The position numbers and the translations under genes were made by a program. Shown piece after piece: positions 51,771 through 61,101 of a stretch of DNA of 63,260 bases. Below the pieces are notes generated by a model. The model was not told where the DNA came from. It saw nothing but the letters and a program-made list of their open reading frames with translations, and did no database searches. The stretch comes from JAEUUM01 sp038326165 (GTDB taxonomy: Bacteria > Bacteroidota > Bacteroidia > Chitinophagales > Saprospiraceae): contig JBBQJT010000015.1 of assembly GCA_038326165.1 (NCBI GenBank), positions 1 to 63,260 of the forward strand, given 5' to 3'. Each line of letters starts with the position of its first letter. Position 1 is the stretch's first letter.

Positions 51771-52541
51771 ATGGATTTCTCTTATTTTTTGATCATAATT
51801 GTCAGTTTGGGTGCCTCATTTCTGACTTTTATTTCTGGATTTGGACTTGGCACATTGCTTACTCCAGTGTTTGCATTGTTTTTTCCTCTTCCTATTGCCA
51901 TTGCAATGACTGCGGTTGTGCATTTATTGAACAACTTCTTCAAACTCAGTTTGACATGGAAAGATATTGACTCTGATATACTTTTGAAATTTGGTATTCC
52001 CGCTATTTTAAGCGCATACTTAGGTGCGTCCTTATTGAAAATATTGGATACAAAAGGAGTCTTTTACTCCTATACAATTAACAATCATGGTTTTGAAGTA
52101 AGTATTTTGGGATTCGTAATTGGGGTACTAATGATCATTTTTGCCTTGTGGGAGATTGTTCCATTTTTGAAGAAGGCAAGTTTTGCCAAAGACTATTGGA
52201 TTGTAGGAGGGTTAGTTTCAGGTTTTTTTGGTGGATTATCGGGACATCAAGGAGCATTAAGATCAGCTTTCTTAATTAAAAGTAATATCACTAAATCTGC
52301 TTATATAGCTACTGGAATAGGAATTGCTTGTTTTACGGACATCAGCAGATTGATAGTGTATGGTAACAAGTGGCAAAATATTGACCAATGGGATCTTGTT
52401 GCGATAGCAACTTGCTCTGCATTTGTTGGAGCCTTCTTTGGGAAACGTTGGTTAAAAAATATCAGTTTACAGCATGTTCAGACAATAGTTTCCATTCTTT
52501 TATTGTTGATTGGTTCGGCCTTTTGTATGGGAATATTATAA
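51771..52541 (+). CDS. TSUP (TauE/SafE) family anion permease
   Basis: A 256-residue membrane protein with about eight helices. It shows the TSUP pattern: FISGFGLGTLLTPVFALFFP (~20-39), a symmetry-related second half beginning GGLVSGFFGGLSGHQGALRS (~148-167), and IGSAFCM near the end. Family members export or import sulfite, sulfoacetate or related anions; specificity is not predictable here. A strong terminator begins at its stop codon. Confidence 0.88.
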   Translation: MDFSYFLIIIVSLGASFLTFISGFGLGTLLTPVFALFFPLPIAIAMTAVVHLLNNFFKLSLTWKDIDSDILLKFGIPAILSAYLGASLLKILDTKGVFYSYTINNHGFEVSILGFVIGVLMIIFALWEIVPFLKKASFAKDYWIVGGLVSGFFGGLSGHQGALRSAFLIKSNITKSAYIATGIGIACFTDISRLIVYGNKWQNIDQWDLVAIATCSAFVGAFFGKRWLKNISLQHVQTIVSILLLLIGSAFCMGIL

Positions 52542-52572
52542 AAAAAGGGGTCGTTTTGCGACCCCTTTTTTA
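52541..52572. terminator. Bidirectional rho-independent terminator
   Basis: A perfect AAAAAGGGGTCG / CGACCCCTTTTT hairpin with a TTTTG loop lies between the TSUP and convergent M16 peptidase genes. Confidence 0.92.
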
Positions 52573-52578
52573 AACCAA

Positions 52579-55413
52579 TCAAGGCTTAATTGGCTTTTCT
52601 TCTGGTTTGCCCGTTATTGAAATGAGCGTTTTTTCATCTAAATAGGAATTTGCTGCGTTTTTAATATCATCAGCAGATAGGCCTTTTATAAATTTTTCAT
52701 AATTTTCAATCAAAAGGATCTCGGGATTAAATTTTAACTCTGTAGCACTCCTTAAACCGCGGCTCCAAAACTGATTTTCCTCCAATTGCTTGATCCTTTC
52801 TTGTCTTTGTATTTCGGTAACTTTTGTCATATCTGACTCTTCAGCACCATTGGCCTTGATTTTATTGATTACTTCCATTGCAGCCGCAATTAGCTCTTGC
52901 TCGCGACCTGGCGTACAATTAAATGAAACAGTTATAAATGATTCATTGATAGGAAAATTAGATGGGTTGCCGTACACATTTACTCCGTAAACACCTCCCT
53001 TGTCTTCTCTTAAGGTTTCTCTTAATTTAATACGCAATACATCCACCATAGAATTGAAAACATAGCGATTTCTGTCATTCCAAGTAAATGGTGCATGAAA
53101 TGTCAAATCGACATTTGATTTTGGCGCTTCTCCTTTGGCCCATGATGAATTGACTTTGTCACTTGGGTAGCGAATGCCAACATCCTTCATGCTTTCGGAT
53201 TTGTTAGAGCCTGGAAGTGATGCAATATATGTTTCAACAAAAGGCTTAATTTCATCTAAAGTAAAAGCACCAGTAAAAAAGAAATTAAAGTCGCTCGCAT
53301 TCCCAAATCGTTCCTTGTAAATTTCGAACATCCTATCCAAATCAAGAGCAGCAATATCTTCAGCGGTATCAAATTTGGTGCGAACATTGTTCTGGGTTTT
53401 TATTTTTGAACTTTCTACTCCAAAATACCTTTGTGGGTCAGCCAAATAGTTTTTTAATTGTGCGATTGATCTATTTTTATAGCTTTCAAAAGCATCTCTA
53501 TCTTTTCTAGGTGCAGTAAATGTTTGATTTAACATTTGAAAAAAGATTTCCATGTCTTTAGGCGAAGCACTTCCATTTAAACCTTCACGATAAAGACTGA
53601 CATAAGGAAATAGGGAAACCTGCTTGCCAGTCATGAACTTATCCATGTCCGTCTGGTTATAATCTCCCAAACCACTCTGAGCAATAATGGATGCACAACG
53701 TTGAGCTAGTATATTATCTTTGTCACTATACAATGAACTTCCGCCTTCACTTGTAGCTCCAAATAGAATTTCATCATTCTTAAATTTAGTTGGCTTTAGC
53801 GTCACCTTCGCTCCATTTGATAATAGCCAAGTGGTAGTGCCGAGGTTAACATTATCTTCTGATTTGATTATTTTACCTACAGCAGGTCTATTTGCCATAA
53901 AAGGCTTTGTATTGATTTTATCCACATAGGGATCCAAACGCATATCCTTTATTGTATTGACCAAATTGTAAACTTCTTCTTTTGTTGGAAGTACCAAACC
54001 AGGTTTATCGGGAGATGTTACAACAACCGTTCTATTTTTGTCTGTTATATATCTTTTGGCAAGAACGTTTACTTCTTCAATTTTGATAAGAGGCAACAAC
54101 TCTTTGTACAATTTAAGATCTTGGGCTGGAGATAGGAAAGGTGCACCTTCAAGGAAGTGGTATACAATTCCCATTACCAAGTCACGATTATCAGTTTTAT
54201 CTTTCTCTTGAAATGCTGATTCTGCATTTCGCATCATCTGCATTTTGACCCTTTCCATTTCTGATTCGTTGAACCCAAATCTTTTTACTTTCTCGTTTTC
54301 TTCAAGTAAAGTTTGAAGTGCAGACATGGTGGCACCGTCTTTGGTCTGGGCATAACTGTTATAGGATGAAAGTTCACCAACATCTTGGCCGTAATAGCTG
54401 TAAGCAAAATTGAATGGTGGTTCTGGCTTTTGTGCCAACTCATTCAATCGAGCGTTGATCATGTCATTATATAGTGATATAGCCATCATGCCTTTGAAAT
54501 CTTCAATATTTTGTGGCCTTCTATAATCGTTTTTGTAGCGAACAGAAACTGAAGTATTTGTAGCCTCTTTGTCAGAACAAATTACAATTCTAGTTTCATC
54601 GTGTTTGGGTACTGTAAAGTTTTCACGAGGTCTTTCGTTATTAGGATTTTGCAATTTGGAGAAACTCGCAATGATTTTCTTTTCAGTTGCATCCATATCA
54701 ATATCTCCAACAACTATTAAGGCCATCAAATTAGGTCTGTACCAATCACTGTAAAATCTTTTGAAATTGTCATAGGGAGCATTTCGAATAATTTCCATTT
54801 GACCAATAGGTAAGCGATTGGCATATTTTGATCCTGCATATTGCACTGGGAAATATTTTCCTTGCATTCTTTGCTCAGGACTCAATCTTGTCCTCCATTC
54901 TGATTCTACAACTCCTCTTTCTTTGTCTATTTCAGTGTCTTCCATAACTACACCACCTGCCCAGTCTTCCATTACCAATAAACCCTTATTATATTGTTCC
55001 TCATCATCGGTTCTTACTTGAAGCATGTAAACCGTTTCATCAAAGGAGGTATAAGCGTTCAAATCGGGACCAAACTTAGTTCCCACTTTTTCAAGATAGT
55101 TTACCAATTCATTTTTGGTAAAATTCTTGGAACCATTGAAGCACATGTGCTCAACAAAATGTGCGATTCCTTGCTGGTCATCGTCTTCGTTTATTGCCCC
55201 GGCTTTTAGAGCCAAACGCAATTCAGCACGATTTTCAGGCTTCTCATTTTTTAAAATATAATATTCCATCCCGTTGGGAAGTTTTCCTGTTCGAACTTCT
55301 TCGTGAAATGGAATTTTGGAGTTGCCATTTGAAAGCTGCGCGTGCATGGTAGTTATCAAGCTCATCGCCCAAAACATCAAAGCGAGAGAAACTGTAAATT
55401 TGTTTAATTTCAT
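52579..55413 (-). CDS. Exported M16-family zinc peptidase, PqqL-like
   Basis: A 944-residue full-length two-half M16 peptidase with signal peptide (1-26). The inverted zinc motif HxxEH is H85-F-V-E88-H89 in GIAHFVEHMCFNGS, with the distal Glu in DTEIDKERGVVESEW (~160). Repeated M16_C domains follow (YSDWYRPNLMALIVVGDID, and DFNFFFTGAFTLDEI in the second half). It degrades peptides in the periplasm or at the outer membrane. Monocistronic. Confidence 0.94.
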   Translation of the reverse strand: MKLNKFTVSLALMFWAMSLITTMHAQLSNGNSKIPFHEEVRTGKLPNGMEYYILKNEKPENRAELRLALKAGAINEDDDQQGIAHFVEHMCFNGSKNFTKNELVNYLEKVGTKFGPDLNAYTSFDETVYMLQVRTDDEEQYNKGLLVMEDWAGGVVMEDTEIDKERGVVESEWRTRLSPEQRMQGKYFPVQYAGSKYANRLPIGQMEIIRNAPYDNFKRFYSDWYRPNLMALIVVGDIDMDATEKKIIASFSKLQNPNNERPRENFTVPKHDETRIVICSDKEATNTSVSVRYKNDYRRPQNIEDFKGMMAISLYNDMINARLNELAQKPEPPFNFAYSYYGQDVGELSSYNSYAQTKDGATMSALQTLLEENEKVKRFGFNESEMERVKMQMMRNAESAFQEKDKTDNRDLVMGIVYHFLEGAPFLSPAQDLKLYKELLPLIKIEEVNVLAKRYITDKNRTVVVTSPDKPGLVLPTKEEVYNLVNTIKDMRLDPYVDKINTKPFMANRPAVGKIIKSEDNVNLGTTTWLLSNGAKVTLKPTKFKNDEILFGATSEGGSSLYSDKDNILAQRCASIIAQSGLGDYNQTDMDKFMTGKQVSLFPYVSLYREGLNGSASPKDMEIFFQMLNQTFTAPRKDRDAFESYKNRSIAQLKNYLADPQRYFGVESSKIKTQNNVRTKFDTAEDIAALDLDRMFEIYKERFGNASDFNFFFTGAFTLDEIKPFVETYIASLPGSNKSESMKDVGIRYPSDKVNSSWAKGEAPKSNVDLTFHAPFTWNDRNRYVFNSMVDVLRIKLRETLREDKGGVYGVNVYGNPSNFPINESFITVSFNCTPGREQELIAAAMEVINKIKANGAEESDMTKVTEIQRQERIKQLEENQFWSRGLRSATELKFNPEILLIENYEKFIKGLSADDIKNAANSYLDEKTLISITGKPEEKPIKP

Positions 55414-55522
55414 AAAATGTTTAATTTGTTTATTGACGAAACAATTTTACGTCAATTATTAGAAAATATTGTGAGTTAATCGACAAAGTAGCTTAATTAT
55501 TGGTTGCAAACTGACGGCTGAG

Positions 55523-55639
55523 CTATTTCAAGACTAAATACCCTAGTATCAGCCACACTATTCCTTTCAATAAGAAAAAAAGGAATCCAACAACTCCAAT
55601 TTTTTTTATCCAATTTTTAGATTTTGATAATTCTGCCAT
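55523..55639 (-). CDS. 38-residue single-pass membrane peptide
   Basis: The 360-nt gap between the M16 peptidase and glycosyltransferase genes contains an intact short ORF on the minus strand. It starts MAELSKSKNWIKKIGVV, continues as an uninterrupted hydrophobic stretch with one Lys (GFLFFLLKGIVWLILGYL) and ends VLK. A basic amphipathic N-terminus followed by one membrane helix is the layout of small Bacteroidota membrane proteins I have seen annotated in similar positions. Function unknown. It is too short for usual gene-calling cut-offs. No -7 box is obvious upstream. Confidence 0.6.
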   Translation of the reverse strand: MAELSKSKNWIKKIGVVGFLFFLLKGIVWLILGYLVLK

Positions 55640-55775
55640 AGATTTAAAAATATACAACCCTTTCTTAACTCGAAGTTAGATCAATAGGTTCAATTGTAAT
55701 TTAAAAAGTATAGAAAAATTGTTTTTTTGGTGAAATTTGTCTTTCTTTCATTCCTGAAATGAAAACAGTTCAAAC

Positions 55776-56912
55776 GTGGATACAAAACAGCAAGCGGTCA
55801 ACATAGTGTGTATAGACGTGCCTTACCCGCTCAATTATGGGGGCGCTCTAGGTTCTTTTGACTTAATCAGACGATTCAATGAAGCTGGTTTTAAGATATA
55901 CCTACATGTGTTTCATTATAAAAATGAGCAAAATCCCGAAGGCCTAAAGCAATGGGCAAGTGAGATATTTATTTATCCCCGCACCAGTTTTTTCTCCTGT
56001 ATTTTTTCAGGTAAAGCTTTTATTATTGCGTCTCGAGACAACAAGGATCTGCGCACTAACTTAAGAAAATATCCTTTCCCTATTGTTTGTGAGGGAATCC
56101 ATAACTCTTCCATCTTTGATGATCCTGAAATGGCCAATCGGGCTTTTGTACGGTGGCATAATGTAGATTCAATATATTATCGCGGACTTATGAAGTCGGA
56201 AAATTCTTTCATTAAGAAGTGTTATTTTTGGTTGGAATCTAGGTTGATTCGCCAACAAGAAAAATTCTTGGTTAAAAATTATTTGGACAGAAATTATTTT
56301 CTTTCAAAGCTTGACATGGAAAGTATGGGAGTGCAAGACAATTCCAAATTTATAGCCTCAGCATTAAATCCTTGTGTAGCTATTGAAGGTAAAGGTGCAT
56401 ATAATATATTTCATGCAAATTTAGAAATTTCAGACAATGAGCACAGTGCAATCTTGGCCATTCAAATTGGCGAACAAACTGATTTGAAGATGATAATTGC
56501 AGGCAGAAACCCCTCCCAACGTTTGCAACAAATGGTAAATAAATCAACAAACAGCTCCCTTTTTGAAAGCCCTAGTATGGATGAAATGTATGATTTGATT
56601 AAGAACGCACATACCATTTTAAATATCAGTACCATAAACGTAGGATTTAAGACTAGGCTGATTTCAAGCTTGCAATTGGGTAGACATCAATTAAGTAATT
56701 ATCCATCAGCTTTAAGTGGCGAAATTGATAAATGTATGATCATCGAGCAGGACTTAGCGAAATGGGTTTCAATATTGAATAAATTGCAGTCAGTGGACTT
56801 TAGATCAATTGATATCGACAAACGCAACGAAGCGGTTGAATCCGTCAATAAAATGATGGGTTGGAATGATTTGTATGATAGAATTAAATTGTTAAATGCT
56901 AAACCACTTTAA
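55776..56912 (+). CDS. GT4-like glycosyltransferase
   Basis: A 378-residue protein. The opening IVCIDVPYPLNYGGALGSFDLIRRFNEAGF is a typical N-terminal Rossmann start of retaining GT-B enzymes (donor loop with GG). It continues with FVRWHNVDSIYYRGL (~122), a conserved patch in Bacteroidota mannosyl-type transferases. The C-terminal domain contains SPSMDEMYDLIKNAHTILNIS, and a shortened E-x7-E region. Substrates unknown. The start is GTG; no in-frame ATG precedes it. The mqnE ATG follows 16 nt after the stop, so the two are likely cotranscribed. Confidence 0.75.
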   Translation: MDTKQQAVNIVCIDVPYPLNYGGALGSFDLIRRFNEAGFKIYLHVFHYKNEQNPEGLKQWASEIFIYPRTSFFSCIFSGKAFIIASRDNKDLRTNLRKYPFPIVCEGIHNSSIFDDPEMANRAFVRWHNVDSIYYRGLMKSENSFIKKCYFWLESRLIRQQEKFLVKNYLDRNYFLSKLDMESMGVQDNSKFIASALNPCVAIEGKGAYNIFHANLEISDNEHSAILAIQIGEQTDLKMIIAGRNPSQRLQQMVNKSTNSSLFESPSMDEMYDLIKNAHTILNISTINVGFKTRLISSLQLGRHQLSNYPSALSGEIDKCMIIEQDLAKWVSILNKLQSVDFRSIDIDKRNEAVESVNKMMGWNDLYDRIKLLNAKPL

Positions 56913-56928
56913 AGCGAATTTGTTAATT

Positions 56929-58128
56929 ATGAATATGAAAGATGAGATGACTTTTCCAAGTTATATATTGGATACACTACAAGGAATAGGATTGCAGATA
57001 GCACAAAAGCTTCGTGACAACAAGAGAATTGATAACAGTGAAGCACTATGGCTTTTCAAATCTGCTGACATGAGTCTCCTTGCAGTACTGGCGAGTTATA
57101 TCAGAATAAGGAAGAATAAGAATTTCGTTTATTTCAATCGAAATTTCCATTTGGAGCCCACCAATCTCTGCGTCTATACCTGCTCTTTTTGTAGCTATTC
57201 GAGGCTCATAAAACAAAGGTCTGAAGGTTGGGAATATACGCACGATGAAATGATGGATATTATCAGAAAATACGACAATGAACCAGTCACAGAAGTCCAC
57301 TTAGTTGGTGGCGTATTGCCGCAATACGATCTGAATTTTTATGTCAACTTATTCAAAGATATCAAGAAACATAGACCAGAATTACACCTAAAAGCACTAA
57401 CGCCAGTTGAATACCACTACATCTTCAAAAAAGCTAAAGTAAGTTATGCTGAGGGCATGAAGATTATTGCCGAGAGTGGAGTAGATTCATTGCCTGGAGG
57501 AGGTGCTGAAATATTTCACCCAGAAATTAGGGATAAAATAGCAGGCGGTAAGTGCAGTGGAGAAGAGTGGCTTGAAATCCACAAACAATGGCATCTTCTA
57601 GGCAAAAGATCAAATGCTACAATGTTATACGGTCATATTGAATCTTTCGAACATCGTATTGATCACTTAGAAAAACTTAGAAAACTACAAGATGAAACTG
57701 GTGGATTTCAAACTTTTATACCATTAAAGTTTAGGAATCAAGGCAATCAAATGTCTCATGTTGTTGAGTCAACCACCGTTCAAGACTTAAGAAATTATGC
57801 TGTTTCCAGGATATATCTTGATAATTTTGATCATGTCAAATCTTATTGGCCAATGATTGGACGCGAAATATCTCAACTGGCATTAGGATTTGGTGTGGAC
57901 GACATCGATGGAACCATTGACGATACAACTAAGATATATAGCATGGCCGGTTCAGAAGAACAAAATCCAGCCATGAGCACAAAAGAATTGGTCACTTTGA
58001 TTAGACAAGGAGGTTTCTATCCAATTGAAAGAGATTCACTTTACAATACGATCACTGATTATAATGAAGTGGTGTTTGATGAAGATGCAGAATTCAAGGG
58101 ATATTTGGCATTGCCCGTATTAAATTAG
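56929..58128 (+). CDS. mqnE: Aminofutalosine synthase MqnE
   Basis: A 399-residue radical SAM enzyme of the futalosine menaquinone pathway. The [4Fe-4S] site is C-x3-C-x2-C (Cys81, Cys85, Cys88) in EPTNLCVYTCSFCSY. Family-specific segments are VHLVGGVLPQYDL, LPGGGAEIFHPEIR, FIPLKFRNQGNQM and GFGVDDIDGTI. MqnE joins 3-[(1-carboxyvinyl)oxy]benzoate and SAM to make aminofutalosine, directly after MqnA in the pathway. mqnA lies one gene downstream. In-frame ATGs at 56896 (overlapping the previous gene) and 56935 are alternatives. Confidence 0.92.
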   Translation: MNMKDEMTFPSYILDTLQGIGLQIAQKLRDNKRIDNSEALWLFKSADMSLLAVLASYIRIRKNKNFVYFNRNFHLEPTNLCVYTCSFCSYSRLIKQRSEGWEYTHDEMMDIIRKYDNEPVTEVHLVGGVLPQYDLNFYVNLFKDIKKHRPELHLKALTPVEYHYIFKKAKVSYAEGMKIIAESGVDSLPGGGAEIFHPEIRDKIAGGKCSGEEWLEIHKQWHLLGKRSNATMLYGHIESFEHRIDHLEKLRKLQDETGGFQTFIPLKFRNQGNQMSHVVESTTVQDLRNYAVSRIYLDNFDHVKSYWPMIGREISQLALGFGVDDIDGTIDDTTKIYSMAGSEEQNPAMSTKELVTLIRQGGFYPIERDSLYNTITDYNEVVFDEDAEFKGYLALPVLN

Positions 58129-58269
58129 TACGGTCCTATCAAGGAAGCTTGAATACAAGTTTTAAGAGTCTGGCTTCTAATGTTTGCAAATCTAAAGATG
58201 TAATTGATTATGATCAAATTGTATTTGAATAAGGGCAGTTCCTGAAACAATTCTCCTCGTTTTTTCATT

Positions 58270-58277
58270 TACCTTTG
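58270..58277 (+). promoter_or_regulatory. TAnnTTTG -7 box 4 nt before the histidine phosphatase gene
   Basis: TACCTTTG is followed by TATT and the ATG at 58282, predicting a leaderless transcript for the phosphatase-mqnA pair. Confidence 0.55.
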
Positions 58278-58281
58278 TATT

Positions 58282-58911
58282 ATGGGAATAGTTAGAAGGA
58301 ATTTGTTTATTGTGCGTCATGGGAGGACTGAATACAACGCCCTCCGTAAGGTTCAGGGCAGTGGAATAGATTCTAACTTGGACCACATTGGCGAGCAACA
58401 AGCGAATTACTTATTTCAAAAATACAAGGATCAAGGTTTTGATATGCTTATATCATCTGGGATGAAGCGATCAGATGCCACAATAGGTAGATTTATAAGT
58501 TCTGGAATACCTCATCTTGTTAAACCTCAATTTAGGGAAATTTCTTGGGGGGACCACGAAGGACAAGACCCTATACCGGAGTTAATATCAACTTATTTGG
58601 ATACAGTAAAATCATGGAAATCTGGTAATTATCATGCATCATTGCCAAATGGAGAAAGCGCATTGCAACTATCAAACAGAATCAGAGAAGGTCTTGATTT
58701 ATTATTGACACACGACTTTGAGAATGCCCTAATTTGTTCTCATGGAAGGACAATAAGAGCAATGCTGACTATTTTACTCGATGAGCCATTGAGTGAAATG
58801 GAAAAGTATGAACACAATAACACTGGGGTGTTTTTAATAAGAGTTGATACTAATGGCCGAAAACTAATACTGAATAACGACATTTCTCATTTACCTGAAT
58901 TTTTATCATGA
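58282..58911 (+). CDS. Histidine phosphatase family protein
   Basis: A 209-residue phosphoglycerate-mutase-like phosphatase. The phospho-accepting His is in FIVRHGRTEYN (RHGRT, ~11-15). A second-strand ISSGMKRSDAT carries the conserved Arg, and the distal His is in LICSHGRTIRAM (~154). It dephosphorylates a small molecule of unknown identity. It overlaps mqnA by 4 nt and lies between mqnE and mqnA, so a link to menaquinone synthesis is possible but unproven. Confidence 0.88.
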   Translation: MGIVRRNLFIVRHGRTEYNALRKVQGSGIDSNLDHIGEQQANYLFQKYKDQGFDMLISSGMKRSDATIGRFISSGIPHLVKPQFREISWGDHEGQDPIPELISTYLDTVKSWKSGNYHASLPNGESALQLSNRIREGLDLLLTHDFENALICSHGRTIRAMLTILLDEPLSEMEKYEHNNTGVFLIRVDTNGRKLILNNDISHLPEFLS

Positions 58912-59699
58912 ATGAGCAAAAAGGAATAAGAGTTTGTGCCGTAAATTACTTAAACACTAAACCTTTGCTGTTTGGATTGGTTACCAAGCAGTTAGAGCAA
59001 ATTACTGAACTTAAACTTGATTATCCGGCAAATTGTGTTAAGTTTCTCAAATCAGGTATCTCAAACCTTGCTTTGATGCCTGTTGCAGCTATAACTGATA
59101 TCGATAATGCCCAAATTATAAGTAATTATTGTATTGGTTCAAATCGCTATGTCCGCAGTGTTTGTATTTACTCTAAAGTTCCTCTGGATCAAGTCAAAAC
59201 AATCATGCTTGATTTTCAGTCCAGAACTTCAGTTGTACTCGCACGGGTACTGTGTAAGGAATATTTTAATGTGAATCCAGAGTTTAAAGCCGCCGAAGAG
59301 AGTTTTCTAAAAGAGATTGAAGGGACTACTGCTGCAGTTGTTATCGGTGACAAGGCACTGGAAATTGAAAATCAATTTGAGTACAAATATGATTTGGGCG
59401 AAGCATGGTTTCAGCTTACTGGCTTACCTTTTGTTTTTGCTGCTTGGGTTACCAGCACTAATTTGGATGATAGTTTCATTGAAGACTTCAATTCTGCCTT
59501 GGCTTTTGGAATTAACCATATTCCTTCACTTATGCTACTGTTGCCAAACCTGTCCAATCACATCAATCTTGAAAGCTATTTTACTAAAAATATCAGTTAT
59601 GATTTTGATGAAGAGAAAAAGAAAGCACTTGCTCTTTTTCATGATAAGTTGAACCAATACGGTTTGATCAAACAATCAAGAAAGTTAAATATAGGTTAA
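58908..59699 (+). CDS. mqnA: Chorismate dehydratase MqnA
   Basis: A 263-residue periplasmic-binding-protein-fold enzyme. It opens with the MqnA hallmark RVCAVNYLNTKPL (~8-20), followed by LALMPVAAITD (~57), RSVCIYSKVPL, IMLDFQSRTSVVLARVL and GLPFVFAAWVT (~172). MqnA converts chorismate to 3-[(1-carboxyvinyl)oxy]benzoate, the first step of the futalosine pathway and substrate of MqnE. It overlaps the phosphatase gene by 4 nt and is convergent with the amidase gene. Confidence 0.92.
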   Translation: MNEQKGIRVCAVNYLNTKPLLFGLVTKQLEQITELKLDYPANCVKFLKSGISNLALMPVAAITDIDNAQIISNYCIGSNRYVRSVCIYSKVPLDQVKTIMLDFQSRTSVVLARVLCKEYFNVNPEFKAAEESFLKEIEGTTAAVVIGDKALEIENQFEYKYDLGEAWFQLTGLPFVFAAWVTSTNLDDSFIEDFNSALAFGINHIPSLMLLLPNLSNHINLESYFTKNISYDFDEEKKKALALFHDKLNQYGLIKQSRKLNIG

Positions 59700-59700
59700 G

Positions 59701-60912
59701 CTATTTAATAATGCCCTCATAAAGCCACTGTGCGATAAGTTGTCTGTTTTCTTTCTGAATTATTCTTTTCTGATCTACAGGATTTTTGATATTTCCCACT
59801 TCCACAAAAACCGTCGGTGCTTTTGTTTCACGCATCATGAATAAATTTCTAGTGGAAATACTTCCTTGATAATCGGTTCCTCTTCTTACTTTTTTGTATT
59901 GGTCAACAAACACTTTAAGAATATTAGATGCGTAGGTTTTTGATTTTTGATTCTTGTCTTGGTAGTAAAAAAATACGTCTTGGCGTCTTGATTTATTTCT
60001 GCTATCAATGTGTATTAAAAGAGCTCGCTGATCTTTGACACCTTGCTTTTTGTGCTTGAAATAAAGATTGTTGATTGCGGTAGCTCGTTGTTGAAGCCTT
60101 TTCTTTTGATTCAACGGTATTTTTAATCCACCATAGCACACTTCATCATTGTCAATTTCTAAAAACTTACCGTCTCTGATGCCGTCGTCTGGGTCCCTGA
60201 GTATAATATAAACAGTAGCACCGTGGCTCAACAACAATCTAGAGACTCTAAGAGATATATCGTAAGCATATTCATCTTCGGATATTATATTTTTGGCAAC
60301 TTCTGCCATTGCTCCGGGGTCAGGTCCACCATGTCCGCCCTCTATGTAGAAAACCTTTCCTTGAAGTTTGTTATCGATCTGAATTACATTCCCGTAAGTT
60401 TTTCCAAAAATCGGAAAATTTACAATTTTTCCTTTCTTGACTTTTTTGCGATCGGTATCAGTTAATAACTTTTTGTCAATAACCTTTTGATTATCGATGC
60501 AATTAAGTTCATGATAGGGAACCCACAAAATTTTGTCTATGACAAAGTCTTTGGGTTTGATTTTCTTTTTGTACAAATTAATATTCAATTCCTTGATCCG
60601 CATTGCTTGTTCCAAGTCCTTTCTGTTAATTGAAGTTCGGATACTTAAACCATCATATTTGTAAATTAGAATTGGTACTTTGTAGGATATATCGGTTCGT
60701 AAATTGAAGTCTTTTTTAAGGTTATTTATCTTATAGAATTCTTGAAGATTACAACTGAATTTTTCCAAACCGTACCTTCGGAGCAGCGATAGGACTCCAT
60801 CTCCTTTTTGTGCCTTGACCGACAAATAGGAAGTTTCTTTCAGCCGTACTGTTTGAACCGCAGTAATACAGCTAAAAAAAAACAGTAAAACCAATAAACA
60901 GTTTTTCTTCAT
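59701..60912 (-). CDS. Exported N-acetylmuramoyl-L-alanine amidase, Amidase_3 type
   Basis: A 403-residue exported zinc amidase with signal peptide (1-20). Residues ~30-85 resemble a LysM-type or SPOR-like recognition region (VKAQKGDGVLSLLRRYGL). The catalytic domain (~195-403) has the zinc ligands in IEGGHGGPDPGA and SEDEYAYDI, LLIHIDSRNKSRR (equivalent to the SxHxN strand) and the catalytic Glu in VFVEVGNIKNP. It cleaves the amide between MurNAc and the stem peptide, typically in daughter-cell separation. The ATG at 60912 is chosen because it begins the signal peptide. Confidence 0.88.
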   Translation of the reverse strand: MKKNCLLVLLFFFSCITAVQTVRLKETSYLSVKAQKGDGVLSLLRRYGLEKFSCNLQEFYKINNLKKDFNLRTDISYKVPILIYKYDGLSIRTSINRKDLEQAMRIKELNINLYKKKIKPKDFVIDKILWVPYHELNCIDNQKVIDKKLLTDTDRKKVKKGKIVNFPIFGKTYGNVIQIDNKLQGKVFYIEGGHGGPDPGAMAEVAKNIISEDEYAYDISLRVSRLLLSHGATVYIILRDPDDGIRDGKFLEIDNDEVCYGGLKIPLNQKKRLQQRATAINNLYFKHKKQGVKDQRALLIHIDSRNKSRRQDVFFYYQDKNQKSKTYASNILKVFVDQYKKVRRGTDYQGSISTRNLFMMRETKAPTVFVEVGNIKNPVDQKRIIQKENRQLIAQWLYEGIIK

Positions 60913-60919
60913 ATTCCTG

Positions 60920-60927
60920 CAAAAATA
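60920..60927 (-). promoter_or_regulatory. TAnnTTTG -7 box upstream of the amidase
   Basis: TATTTTTG on the minus strand lies 7 nt before the ATG at 60912 and supports that start. Confidence 0.5.
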
Positions 60928-61086
60928 GCTTGCCCAAAGCCAATTCCATAAAAGAATTGTTTTCACAAGTCTTTAGTCGACGATTAAGCGTGTATTTCGG
61001 TTGGTAAAATACTTGGGCTGAATCAGCCTTACACTATGATTAAGATAGATTTATAGATTTGTGCGGAACAAATAAATGAAAAGCCT

Positions 61087-61094
61087 TAACTTTG
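61087..61094 (+). promoter_or_regulatory. TAnnTTTG -7 box upstream of ccmB
   Basis: TAACTTTG lies 7 nt before the ATG at 61102 and heads the cytochrome c maturation operon. Confidence 0.55.
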
Positions 61095-61101
61095 AGTGCC
61101 A

